The translations under genes and the position numbers were made by a program. Shown piece by piece: positions 9,819 through 18,301 of a DNA stretch of 64,000 bases (the stretch's first letter is position 1; each line of letters opens with the position of its first letter). The stretch lies in contig NZ_CP047025.1 of NCBI RefSeq assembly GCF_009796845.1, positions 1,612,001-1,676,000 on the forward strand, written 5' to 3'. The stretch is from Cobetia sp. L2A1 (GTDB lineage: Bacteria; Pseudomonadota; Gammaproteobacteria; Pseudomonadales; Halomonadaceae). A model generated the notes under the pieces. That model worked only from the letters and a program-made list of their open reading frames with translations, had not been told where the DNA came from and ran no database searches.

Positions 9819-11420
9819 ATGATTAGACTTACGAATATCCAGCTGCCTCTGGATCATAACGACATCGCATTAGAACGTACTATTTTGTCTACGTTAGGTA
9901 TAAAAGCTGATCAACTTGTTAGTTTTTCTATCTTTCGTCGTGGTTATGATGCCAGAAAGAAAGCGCGTATTCTCTTGACGTATACATTGGATGTAGAAAC
10001 AACGAATGATCAAGTATTATTGGATAAATTTTCCAATAATCAACAGATTAAAGAAACTCCAGATACGGAATATCATCCAGTTGCACAAGCCCCTATCACA
10101 TTAACGGAACGCCCCATTGTCATTGGTTTCGGTCCTTGTGGCTTGTTGGCTGGTTTGGTACTTGCTCAAATGGGCTACAAGCCTATTATCTTAGAACGTG
10201 GAAAAGAAGTGCGTGAGCGGACCAAGGATACCTTCGGCTTCTGGCGCAAGAAGATATTGAATACTGAATCCAATGTGCAATTTGGGGAAGGTGGCGCGGG
10301 TACATTCTCGGATGGAAAGCTTTATAGCCAAGTCAAGGATCCGAAGCAATATAGCCGAAAAGTACTCAATGAGTTTGTTGCTGCGGGAGCTCCTGACGAA
10401 ATTCTCTTCGTCAGCAAGCCCCATATTGGGACATTCAAACTGGTCGCGATGGTCGAGAAGATGCGCGCCCAGATTATAGCGCTGGGTGGCGAAATTCGTT
10501 TTAGCGCCCGCGTTGATGATATCCACATCGAAGATAATCAAATTACTGGCGTAACGCTTGCTGATGGCGAGCATCTTGCCTCCAGACATGTCGCCTTGGC
10601 GATCGGCCACAGTGCGCGCGATACCTTTGAGATGCTGCATGACAAAGGGGTTTATATCGAAGCCAAGCCTTTCTCCATTGGCTTCCGGATCGAGCACGAA
10701 CAAAGTGCCATCGATAAAGCCCGTTTTGGCCCCAATGCAGGCAATGACATTCTGGGTGCCGCTGATTACAAGCTGGTTCACCACTGCAAAAATGGCCGTT
10801 CAGTTTATAGTTTCTGCATGTGCCCTGGGGGTACTGTAGTGGCAGCCACCTCAGAAGAGAATCGTGTCGTGACCAATGGCATGAGCCAGTATTCTCGTAA
10901 TGAGCGCAATGCAAACAGTGCGGTAGTCGTGGGTATCAACCCGTCTGATTATCCGGGTGGCCCCTTGGCTGGTATCGAGTTACAACGTCAACTAGAAAGC
11001 CATGCTTTTGTCATGGGCGGCAGTAACTACGATGCACCAGCGCAAACGGTCGGCGCTTTCTTGAGGAATGAAACGCCTGAAACGCTAGGCTCTGTGGTGC
11101 CGTCGTTCAAGCCGGGTATCAAGCTGACCAACCTTGCAGATGCGTTGCCCGATTTCTGTATCGAGGCGATCCGTGAGGCTATCCCGGCCTTCAACAAGAA
11201 GATCAATGGTTTCGCTTTTGAAGATGCGTTGTTGACGGGGGTTGAAACACGGACTTCCGCGCCGATAAGCATCAAGCGTGATCAAGGCTTCCAGAGTATC
11301 AACACGAAAGGCTTATATCCGGCCGGTGAAGGCGCGGGCTACGCCGGAGGCATCATGTCAGCAGCAATAGACGGCATCAAAATCGCCGAAGCAATGGCGT
11401 TGAGTATCAATCAAGCATAA
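9819..11420 (+). CDS. FAD-dependent dehydrogenase of unknown function (COG2509 type)
   Basis: About 533 residues when started at MIRLTNIQLPLDH, the conserved N-terminus of this family; an upstream in-frame ATG at 9786 has no ribosome site. An N-terminal small domain (about 1-90) is followed by the FAD Rossmann motif VIGFGPCGLLAGLVLAQMG, then FGEGGAGTFSDGKL, the conserved FCMCPGGTVVAATSE and a C-terminal GEGAGYAGGIMSAAIDG FAD site. The reaction is unknown. The first 300 bases are more AT-rich than the rest. A terminator follows. Confidence 0.85.
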   Translation: MIRLTNIQLPLDHNDIALERTILSTLGIKADQLVSFSIFRRGYDARKKARILLTYTLDVETTNDQVLLDKFSNNQQIKETPDTEYHPVAQAPITLTERPIVIGFGPCGLLAGLVLAQMGYKPIILERGKEVRERTKDTFGFWRKKILNTESNVQFGEGGAGTFSDGKLYSQVKDPKQYSRKVLNEFVAAGAPDEILFVSKPHIGTFKLVAMVEKMRAQIIALGGEIRFSARVDDIHIEDNQITGVTLADGEHLASRHVALAIGHSARDTFEMLHDKGVYIEAKPFSIGFRIEHEQSAIDKARFGPNAGNDILGAADYKLVHHCKNGRSVYSFCMCPGGTVVAATSEENRVVTNGMSQYSRNERNANSAVVVGINPSDYPGGPLAGIELQRQLESHAFVMGGSNYDAPAQTVGAFLRNETPETLGSVVPSFKPGIKLTNLADALPDFCIEAIREAIPAFNKKINGFAFEDALLTGVETRTSAPISIKRDQGFQSINTKGLYPAGEGAGYAGGIMSAAIDGIKIAEAMALSINQA

Positions 11421-11442
11421 GAGAAATAAGCGATTATCATGG

Positions 11443-11473
11443 ATGCCAGAGGCGCGATGTCTCTGGCATTTTA
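11443..11473. terminator. Terminator after the COG2509-type gene
   Basis: ATGCCAGAG and CTCTGGCAT form a perfect 9 bp stem with a 9-base loop, followed by TTTTA. It sits between convergent genes. Confidence 0.85.
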
Positions 11474-11507
11474 GTATCCATCAATCGATGATGAAGATGA
11501 CGCGATA

Positions 11508-12206
11508 TTATGTGATATCAAAGCTGATCAGGACTTCTTTGTCATTTATCAGCATATTATGTCCGACAGAGTCGATTGCTGGTACAAGTCCATTCAATGT
11601 TCCCGTAATGAAAAAATAGGTGTCTCCACCATAACCGCGTCGAATGCATTCGAGTACGCCTTGCTTGAGAACCTCTCTCTTCTTTACCGTCGCTTGTTCG
11701 ATCATGAAAGTAAAAGTGTAGCATTGATTGCCCCCGGTGAATGTCAGTTCTCCGGCAGCAGGAGCTTGAGATATCAATACACCATGATTGAAATAAAAAT
11801 CACAGACAGAATGATTGGATGTGTTGATGACAGGCCGAATCAATTCCACGGCAGCATGAGGATTCAGATTGGTAATATGTAAAACGATTCCATCACTGGA
11901 AGTGGGAACTTCCAGAGTGAAACAGACTTCTGTTTCTGTTCCTTGAAGCACTTCATGAGAAATTCTTTCACCTATTGGCGATAGTACTTGGAAATCAAAG
12001 ATGGGAGAAATGATGACGCCATCACTCTTGTCGACTATTTTCCAGCCCGCAATTGTTACACCTTGTTCGACCAGAATGGATATCAACCGATCTTGTTCCG
12101 TTATCAGACTGCCTAACTCAGTTGGCGATATGTCAGTTATCTCCAAGCTAGCGAGCCCTGTGTCATCAAAGGAGGCTAGTGTCTTTTTATATTCATTGAA
12201 CGTCAT
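11508..12206 (-). CDS. Divergent 2-keto-4-pentenoate hydratase/FAH-fold protein, probably degenerate active site
   Basis: A 232-residue protein with no obvious close family. Its landmarks fit the hydratase (MhpD-like) fold in the right order: IAGWKIV (family GWKIG, catalytic Lys), SPIFDF, GTETEVCFTLEV (family EPEIAFVL, the ExE metal pair), AAVELIRPVI (family EVVDSR) and the C-terminal FFITGTLNGLVPA (family VLTGSLTG.V). The third metal ligand, normally Asp in EVVDSR, appears to be Arg or Pro here, so classical catalysis is doubtful. The gene is AT-rich and stands alone. Remote homology by eye only. Confidence 0.5.
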   Translation of the reverse strand: MTFNEYKKTLASFDDTGLASLEITDISPTELGSLITEQDRLISILVEQGVTIAGWKIVDKSDGVIISPIFDFQVLSPIGERISHEVLQGTETEVCFTLEVPTSSDGIVLHITNLNPHAAVELIRPVINTSNHSVCDFYFNHGVLISQAPAAGELTFTGGNQCYTFTFMIEQATVKKREVLKQGVLECIRRGYGGDTYFFITGTLNGLVPAIDSVGHNMLINDKEVLISFDIT

Positions 12207-12712
12207 GCTTTATTCCTGTTGATAATAGAGTGCTAGTTACAGAATGGAGTGACTCGAAAACAGTCGAGGAATGACACTGTTTCATTGCAGTTTCTCTTTC
12301 CATCATGCTCGGCGTGAGGCGGTGTTTTCAAGCGATAAAGATGTCAGTAGCAAGGGATTCTCATGATAGCCAGCCAGTGTCAGCCCTGACATCGATAGAG
12401 AGCATCAGGTAGCAGGTGATGCCGTGTTCTCAAAAGGAGCTTTCAGGAAGCGTGTTCATCCTGCTCCCGATCCTGGGGCGCAAAGGTCGGGTTGCCTGAG
12501 GATGTGAAGAGTTCTTGCGAGTGTAAGGTAAATATCTTGCATGGAACGCTAATGATATTTGTTTGCTGTTGGTAACTGTTGTATTTTGAGTGTCTGCTTA
12601 ACAATATTTCTTGCATGAATTGTGGTTTTGACGAGCATTTTTCAGCTTTTTCCTGACACTTGATCCGTATCCGTCAGTGAAGACACCGCAGGAGCGAGGG
12701 CCATGAATTACG
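12207..12712. other. Divergent intergenic region, about 500 bases
   Basis: Separates two divergent genes; moderately AT-rich from 12530 to 12620. No gene supported apart from a 9-codon frame at its right edge, listed separately. Confidence 0.4.
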
Positions 12713-12732
12713 ATGCAAGGGATTTGCTCTGA
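12703..12732 (+). CDS. Possible 9-codon leader peptide before the AraC gene
   Basis: An ATG at 12703 has the best ribosome site in the region (ggagcgaggg, ending 2 bases upstream) and reads MNYDARDLL then TGA at 12730-12732. The AraC frame can start at 12713, inside it, or at 12734, one base after its stop. That arrangement would allow translational coupling or competition. It may be fortuitous. Confidence 0.25.
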   Translation: MNYDARDLL

Positions 12733-13828
12733 CATGCATGATCTATCGAATGTTTTCACTACTGCGGGCGGTGTGGAGAGAGCCCATCAGCCGCTCACTC
12801 CGCTAGTAGAAGACGCTCGGTCGGAAATGGCCTACTCCCCATTGGGAGATTGGTATCAGGTTCACTACTCATGCGGTGAAGGGTGGGTGCGTGATATCTC
12901 TCTTTGGCAGGGAGCGATGCTGACCCTCTGTGACATGGTTGTCACGCGCGCATATCAGAGCCAGCATGCCCTTCACGATGGGGTGTATCTGTGTCTTGTA
13001 CTTGAGGGCACTCTCGGCCTGGCGGGACTTGAGGGGCGCAAGATCGAGATTTCCGCGGGCGAGGGCGGCATGTTTCGCGCTGCAAATTCGCTCACCGCAT
13101 CACCTCATGGGCTGAAGAGCTGGCACGGCGTTGGCAGGCTACGTTGTATCAGTCTTCTCATTGAAGGTGAGCATCAGCAGCCGGAGAACATACGCGGACG
13201 ACTGGGTGCCTGGGATGCTCAAGTCACTGGTGCGCTGGTCAGAGGGACACGATCTTTTCGGCATACGAACTTGCATCCCCATCCATCACGTTGGACGCCT
13301 GGATTCAGCGTGTACCAGCAATGGGAAACGAAGATGCCGTCGCCGGGAAGCGGTACAGTCCCATGTGATGAAGGCTGCTTGCTCGAATGGCAGGGAGCAG
13401 GGCTGCAATTACTGGCGCGCGCGTTGCACCAGACACAGGGACTGCGAACTGGATCGTTGGATGCCACCGAGGAGCGCGCCACGTCATGTCGGCATCTTGA
13501 GGCGGTACGCAAGCGACTCGATACCTCACCTCAGATGATTCATTCATTGAGTGAGCTTGCGAGGCTGGCTTGTATGAGCCCGTCGAGTCTGCGACAGAAA
13601 TTTCGAGATGCTTATGGAAAATCGTTGGGTCACTACCAGCGAGAGTGTCGCATGCAGTGTGCTCAGCAGGCGTTGTCACAGGGTATGAGCATTCAGCAGG
13701 TGGCACACCGCGCGGGCTACGCACACGCCTGTAACTTCGCGACTGCCTATCGTCGTCACTTTGGACTATCGCCGCAGGAGGCGCGTGCCAGATGTCATGA
13801 GATAGAACGACAACAATGTGACAGATAG
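12713..13828 (+). CDS. AraC-family transcriptional regulator, PchR-like
   Basis: About 371 residues. A long N-terminal cupin-like sensing region (VYLCLVLEGTLGLAG) is followed by a C-terminal AraC DNA-binding domain: first helix-turn-helix SLSELARLACMSPSSLRQKF and second MSIQQVAHRAGYAHACNFATAY ending in RRHFGLSPQEARAR. The layout resembles PchR-type regulators that sense siderophores, but no siderophore genes are adjacent. The start is uncertain (12713 or 12734; see the short upstream frame). A perfect terminator follows, so it is monocistronic. Confidence 0.85.
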   Translation: MQGICSDMHDLSNVFTTAGGVERAHQPLTPLVEDARSEMAYSPLGDWYQVHYSCGEGWVRDISLWQGAMLTLCDMVVTRAYQSQHALHDGVYLCLVLEGTLGLAGLEGRKIEISAGEGGMFRAANSLTASPHGLKSWHGVGRLRCISLLIEGEHQQPENIRGRLGAWDAQVTGALVRGTRSFRHTNLHPHPSRWTPGFSVYQQWETKMPSPGSGTVPCDEGCLLEWQGAGLQLLARALHQTQGLRTGSLDATEERATSCRHLEAVRKRLDTSPQMIHSLSELARLACMSPSSLRQKFRDAYGKSLGHYQRECRMQCAQQALSQGMSIQQVAHRAGYAHACNFATAYRRHFGLSPQEARARCHEIERQQCDR

Positions 13829-13846
13829 GTTGCCAAGGCTTGGCAG

Positions 13847-13885
13847 ACATGAAAACGGGCACCCATTGGATGCCCGTTTTCATGT
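13847..13885. terminator. Perfect bidirectional terminator
   Basis: ACATGAAAACGGGCA and TGCCCGTTTTCATGT form a perfect 15 bp stem around a 9-base loop. It lies between the convergent AraC and small membrane protein genes. Confidence 0.9.
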
Positions 13886-13915
13886 TGGTGAAGAGAGTTC
13901 AACAAGGAGAAGGAA

Positions 13916-14152
13916 TTAGAGGAAAGGCATCATCGGTAGTAACACATCGTCCAGCAGGCCTGTTGGATAGTGCAAATTCATCGTGTGTTGCATCCCGAGT
14001 AGGAAGACTGCCACGCCCAGCGAAAACAGGGCGGCGAAGCCAAGAGACTTGCGCGCAACGAACATCTGAAAGCCAAAGCAGAAAATCACCGCGGTACACA
14101 CAAAGCCGAGCGCTGCGCTGATACCGATCAAAGCGAAGAAGCCCAGTACCAC
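13916..14152 (-). CDS. Small membrane protein of unknown function, start unclear
   Basis: From a GTG at 14152 it encodes 78 residues with two hydrophobic helices (FALIGISAALGFVCTAVIF and LGFAALFSLGVAVFLLGM). The frame stays open upstream to a TAA at 14204-14206 and reads KDGNIRVEQPATKGIAVV, which looks like real protein sequence. No ATG is available there. The upstream side runs into what looks like a LysR gene remnant on the other strand, so the true start codon may have been lost at a recombination joint. I do not recognise the family. Confidence 0.5.
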   Translation of the reverse strand: MVLGFFALIGISAALGFVCTAVIFCFGFQMFVARKSLGFAALFSLGVAVFLLGMQHTMNLHYPTGLLDDVLLPMMPFL

Positions 14153-14184
14153 GGCAATACCCTTGGTTGCTGGCTGCTCTACCC

Positions 14185-14362
14185 GAATGTTGCCATCCTT
14201 CCCTTAATGGCGATGCTGGGGCCAGAGCATGAGGTATTGTGTCAGCGCGAACTGCCTGAGCCGCGTATCGATCGTACCATCGGTCTGCTACGTCGACGTG
14301 GTGAGTCGTTGTCGTCGATTGCGGAGCTCTTCATTGAGATTCTGCTCAAGCGCTGGAACTGA
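14185..14362 (+). pseudogene. C-terminal remnant of a LysR-type regulator
   Basis: The plus frame ending at TGA 14360-14362 reads ILPLMAMLGPEHEVL, then RTIGLLRRRGESLSS and LFIEILLKRWN. This fits the end of a LysR effector domain (LLP..AL, the R.IGL.RRRG strand and the last helix). No DNA-binding domain lies upstream; instead the sequence passes into the oppositely oriented membrane gene. This suggests a deletion remnant. The exact left limit is uncertain. Confidence 0.5.
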
Positions 14363-14597
14363 TAACGCAGGTACTGACACGCCCCCGTATTGCCGGGGTT
14401 GGCGCTAGCTGCTTCATTACATAAGATGATCATGTATAAGGCGATTAGGTTTTGTTGCGATGATGCATCTTTCGGTAAGGGAGATAGCGGCGGCATTCTC
14501 GAAAGTCTCTTCTCCATGTGCGGCCAGTACTGATCGTCAGTCTTGCTGGACAGTGCTGAACTTCAGTACGGACAGCCGCTCATCACAAGGATATTCA

Positions 14598-16424
14598 ATG
14601 TCGATTTCTACACGCGCAACTTCTCGCAAGACTGCTCTTGTACTCGGTCTTGCTCTTGGATTGGGCAGTGCGCTTCCTGCGAGCGCTGCCGAGATGACTG
14701 ATGACGATACTGCTGACAAGCAGGCGCCACAGGGCGACCACACCCTCAAGCGTGACCAGCTGGTCAGCTTGATTGAACAGGGACAGGAGAATCTGGCCCC
14801 TGACTTCAATGGCTTTCTCAAGCAGGTTGCCGAGCGCAATAAAGAAGATACTGTCGTTGCCGGTGCCATCGAGCAGTATCTTGCTGGTGAGACACTGGAG
14901 GGGGATGATTTCGTCAATATATACCGTCTGTTAGGCGTGTATAACCGCCTGCAGTACGGTGATGATGTTGAAGCGCTGCTCAAGGAAATGGTGGCTATCC
15001 CGACCTTCAAGGTGGGTGAGAAGCCGCAATTCGAGAATCCTGAAATTGCTCGCTTTGGTGAGCTGGTCAAGGCCAAAGCCAAAGAATTTGGCCTGTCCTT
15101 CCGAAATGTCGACAATCGTGTCTTCGAGGTGGAACTTAAGGGCACGGGCGATGACGTGTTCGGCATCCTGACGCATGGCGATGTGGTGCCGGCCGGTGAA
15201 GAGGGCTGGACACTCAAGGACGGAACGCAGCTGAATCCATTCGAGATGACCCTGATTGACGGCAAGCTCTACGGGCGTGGTACCGAAGATGACAAGGGCT
15301 CCATCGCGGCGGCGCTTTATGCCATGAAGTCATTGAAAGAGAATGACGTGCCGGTGAAGCGCACCATTCGCCTGATGATCGAGACCACCGAAGAGACCGG
15401 TGGTGAGGGCTTTGAGTACTACAAGGCCAACAATGCGCTGCCGGAATACAATATCGTACTGGATAGCGGCTACCCGGCAATTACCGCCGAGAATGGCTTC
15501 GGTACCATTGATGCGCGCTTCCCACTGACACGTGCAGGCAGTGAAGACACTGCGAAAGACAGCCTGCCAGCCATTACCGACTTCAAGGGCGGGCTTGCGA
15601 CCAATCAGATTCCTGAGCGTTCGGTCGCGACCCTGCATGCTCATGATGCTGCCGGTGCCAAGGCATTGAACCAGAAGCTGGATGAACTCGGCAGCCGTTA
15701 TATCAAAGAGCATGGCAATGACTTCAGTGTCGCAAGCCAGGTGGAAGATGACGATGTGATCGTGACGGTCACCGGCAAGTCAGCACATTCCTCTGGCCCG
15801 GAGCACGGCATCAATCCGGTCACCCGGCTGGCGGGACTGCTGGCAACGTCCGGCATCGATTTTCAGGACAATGCGTATGAGGATGCTGTGCATTATCTGA
15901 ACGATAATTATGGGCTGGATTATCATGGCAAGCAGCTCGGCATCGCCTATTCCCATGACTTCATGGGGCCGCTGAAGGTGACGCCGACGTACCTCGAGCG
16001 TGAAGAGAATGCGCTGCGCGTCGCGGTGAATGTGCGTGCACCAGCGGGCGAGAAGACGCCGGAAGAACTCAGCAAGACGATTCAGGACAAATTGAGTGCC
16101 TATGCCAAGGAACAGGGCATGGACATGGCTCTGAACGTCGAGATCAGAGACTGGATGCTGCGTGATCCGAGCGGTGCCTGGCTCAAGACGCTGCTCAATA
16201 TCTTCGGTGATACCACCGGCATTGAGGCCAAGCCGCGCTCGTCAGCAGGAAGCACGACGGCCAAGTTGCTGCCGAATGCCATCAACTTCGGCCCGTCGAT
16301 GCCTGGCGAAACTTATACTGGGCATACGTCTGAAGAATTCAAACGAGTCGATAATCTGCTGTTGGATATCCAGATGTTTACCGAGATGCTGGCCCGTATC
16401 GGGAATCAGGATTCCTTGAAGTAA
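14598..16424 (+). CDS. Secreted M20-family dipeptidase, PepV/Sapep-like
   Basis: A 608-residue protein starting at the ATG at 14598, which has AAGGA 8 bases upstream and opens a signal peptide (ALVLGLALGLGSALPASA, cut before AEM). The M20 metallopeptidase core shows ILTHGDVVPAGEEGW (first metal site), GRGTEDDKGSIAAALYAM, MIETTEETGGEGFEYY (catalytic Glu pair) and KSAHSSGPEHG in the lid domain. PepV-type enzymes cut dipeptides with two Zn ions and are usually cytoplasmic, so the export signal is unusual. Terminators flank it. Confidence 0.85.
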   Translation: MSISTRATSRKTALVLGLALGLGSALPASAAEMTDDDTADKQAPQGDHTLKRDQLVSLIEQGQENLAPDFNGFLKQVAERNKEDTVVAGAIEQYLAGETLEGDDFVNIYRLLGVYNRLQYGDDVEALLKEMVAIPTFKVGEKPQFENPEIARFGELVKAKAKEFGLSFRNVDNRVFEVELKGTGDDVFGILTHGDVVPAGEEGWTLKDGTQLNPFEMTLIDGKLYGRGTEDDKGSIAAALYAMKSLKENDVPVKRTIRLMIETTEETGGEGFEYYKANNALPEYNIVLDSGYPAITAENGFGTIDARFPLTRAGSEDTAKDSLPAITDFKGGLATNQIPERSVATLHAHDAAGAKALNQKLDELGSRYIKEHGNDFSVASQVEDDDVIVTVTGKSAHSSGPEHGINPVTRLAGLLATSGIDFQDNAYEDAVHYLNDNYGLDYHGKQLGIAYSHDFMGPLKVTPTYLEREENALRVAVNVRAPAGEKTPEELSKTIQDKLSAYAKEQGMDMALNVEIRDWMLRDPSGAWLKTLLNIFGDTTGIEAKPRSSAGSTTAKLLPNAINFGPSMPGETYTGHTSEEFKRVDNLLLDIQMFTEMLARIGNQDSLK

Positions 16425-16454
16425 GCTACTGGCTGATTACTGCACGACACGATA

Positions 16455-16502
16455 ACAATGCCCGCGATCCGACCTTGAAAAGGTCATGTCGCGGGCATTG
16501 TC
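16455..16502. terminator. Terminator after the dipeptidase gene
   Basis: ACAATGCCCGCGA pairs with TCGCGGGCATTGT in a long, nearly perfect stem. No long T-tract, but the position after the stop codon fits. Confidence 0.75.
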
Positions 16503-16859
16503 ATATCAGAGTGTTGCAACTGGCGTGATATGAAAATCGGTAATGACTGGTGTCGTCGGCTGCGTCAGTACATGGACGTCCTTCCCATCTGCTCCATCCC
16601 AGAGCGAGTGGGGAGTGAAATGAAGGGCTTGAGTTGTCGGGTCGCCAGCAGGTTACTCGAAGACATCATCGTCATTGGCCAAGGTGAAGTCGCCATCGTA
16701 AGTCTTGACTTGAATTATCGCCGTGGGCATCCACACTGAACTCTCATGAGTCATGGGCACAAAAGGGCATGTCAGTCAGTGAGAAGCCATGGCTCGGGAA
16801 TGAGCCACATTGTGGGACAAGTATTGAGCGACAGATATTGGAAAGAGAGGAGTGACTCC
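16503..16859. other. Intergenic region before the DUF3008 gene
   Basis: No supported gene. A 69-codon frame at 16530-16739 has no ribosome site and no recognisable features. The region must hold the promoter of the small DUF3008 gene. Confidence 0.4.
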
Positions 16860-17048
16860 ATGCCAGCCAAATCCCAGGCACAGCAGATGGCGGCAGGCGC
16901 CGCACTGGCAGCGCACAGGGGCGAGCAGAAGGTCAGCGATCTGGAGGGCGCTGCTCGTTCAATGTATGACTCGATGAGTGAAGCGGAGCTTGAGGCGATG
17001 GCCGCTACTTCGCGTGATGATAAACCGCGCCACAAGCGTGAATCCTGA
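16860..17048 (+). CDS. DUF3008 small basic protein
   Basis: A 62-residue protein starting MPAKSQAQQMAAGAALAAHRG and ending in a Lys/Arg-rich tail. It matches the DUF3008 family pattern (KSxAQQxAAGAAL, then SMSExxLxxxA). The start is fixed by a strong gagaggag site 7 bases upstream. Function unknown; family members are small, soluble and common in Halomonadaceae and rhizobia. A terminator follows directly. Confidence 0.85.
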   Translation: MPAKSQAQQMAAGAALAAHRGEQKVSDLEGAARSMYDSMSEAELEAMAATSRDDKPRHKRES

Positions 17049-17078
17049 GTCTCGAATGATTTCGAGAAAGCGGTGAAG

Positions 17079-17116
17079 AATACGCCGGTCTTGAGGTTCT
17101 CAAGGCCGGCGTATTT
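17079..17116. terminator. Bidirectional terminator
   Basis: AATACGCCGG and its complement CCGGCGTATT form the stem base, extended by TCTTGAG/CTCAAGG with a small mismatch and a 3-base loop. It lies between convergent genes. Confidence 0.85.
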
Positions 17117-17138
17117 GCATCATCGAGTGGTGAGGCAC

Positions 17139-17951
17139 TCAGTCAAGGCGTTCTCGAGATGGCTGGTGCGAGTCGCTGTCGGCAGGGGACTCTCCGCCAT
17201 TCGCTTTTGGGCTGACTTCTGGCATCTCGATTCCCGAACGACGCTGGCCGCGCGCTTGAGTGCTGATGCCCAGACGTGCATCGCGACGTGCCACCAACTC
17301 CTCATTGATCTGACCATCCCGTGTGAAGGCCATCATCAATTGGGGAATGCCATAGGGGAAATCATCGCGATCAATCTGCCAGGTATGGAAGGTCTTGCCA
17401 TAGGTCGTGACGAGATCCTCGAAGTAGCTGCGTTCCGCTAGCTCCGGGATACCGGGCGCGACAAGAATGCCGGATTTCACTTCATAGTGATGGCTATGCC
17501 ACAGCGGTTTCTCTTCTTCTGGAAGTTGCGCGAAGCGTTCGGCACTGATGATGTACTCGATGCCGATCAGTCGTGCATCACTGCGGTTGGAATCGAAGAT
17601 GACGCATTGGTGCAGGTCATGCTCCAGATGAATGCAGAAGTGACAGGCTTCAACCTGTCGGCCCATGTCATCAGCGTAATGGTGAAAGCCATTGAGATAG
17701 GTGCTCATGGCTTCCAGTGGATACTTGCGCTGCATGACCTGTGAGGCGGCGTCCAGCACCTGATGTTTCAGCGGATGGCCCCGGCTGACCTTGCGAGCGC
17801 TGGCGAGGCGTCTTCCGAGGATGAAGGCCGTAGCGGCGGCAGCACCTGCCAGCATGCCGGTGCCGAACCCTGAGGAGTGCGCTTTGCTGTCCGGACTCAA
17901 AGGGTGGGAGTGGGAAGTGTGAGAGCACTGGCCAGTTCCAGTATGAAACAT
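17139..17951 (-). CDS. DUF1264 (oil-body-associated-protein-like) protein
   Basis: A 270-residue protein started at the ATG at 17951, which has a strong GGAGGAAG site; the upstream open frame is not needed. After a His/Ser-rich N-terminus and a Gly/Ala-rich hydrophobic stretch (GTGMLAGAAAATAFILG), the DUF1264 domain runs from about residue 75. It shows MSTYLNGFHHYADDMGRQVE, HFCIHLEHDLHQCVIFD, LIGIEYIISAERFAQLPEEE and WHSHHYEVKSGILVAPG. Plant relatives are OBAPs; bacterial members have no known function. The hydrophobic segment may anchor it in the membrane. Confidence 0.8.
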   Translation of the reverse strand: MFHTGTGQCSHTSHSHPLSPDSKAHSSGFGTGMLAGAAAATAFILGRRLASARKVSRGHPLKHQVLDAASQVMQRKYPLEAMSTYLNGFHHYADDMGRQVEACHFCIHLEHDLHQCVIFDSNRSDARLIGIEYIISAERFAQLPEEEKPLWHSHHYEVKSGILVAPGIPELAERSYFEDLVTTYGKTFHTWQIDRDDFPYGIPQLMMAFTRDGQINEELVARRDARLGISTQARGQRRSGIEMPEVSPKANGGESPADSDSHQPSRERLD

Positions 17952-18301
17952 GCTTCCTCCTACGAGTTCTTCTCGAGTGCGTGAGAATCCCTGATTTGCA
18001 GGCTCATTGCAGTCCATTGACCTTAAGATAGTCAAGTGAGCGACAAGATATCCAGTGAATTGCATCGAAAGCCCTGCTCGGGGATTGCGTTGGCGCCACG
18101 TTGCCCTCATGAATGAAGAAAGCCGATCAAACATTAGTCGTGCACTGTTGTTCTGACATTGAATCTGATACTGCCACCTTGGTGTCAATGGGGTGGTATC
18201 TGTGCCCTGACAGCGCTTCGATTGCTATGTAGACAGCTCGACCTGTTGTGTATCCCTGGTCACCCCGTCTTGGTTGATCCCCTTTACTGCCTGGAGCCTG
18301 A
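17952..18301. other. Divergent intergenic region
   Basis: About 350 bases between the divergent DUF1264 and HAD genes. No gene or repeat seen; it should hold both promoters. Confidence 0.4.
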
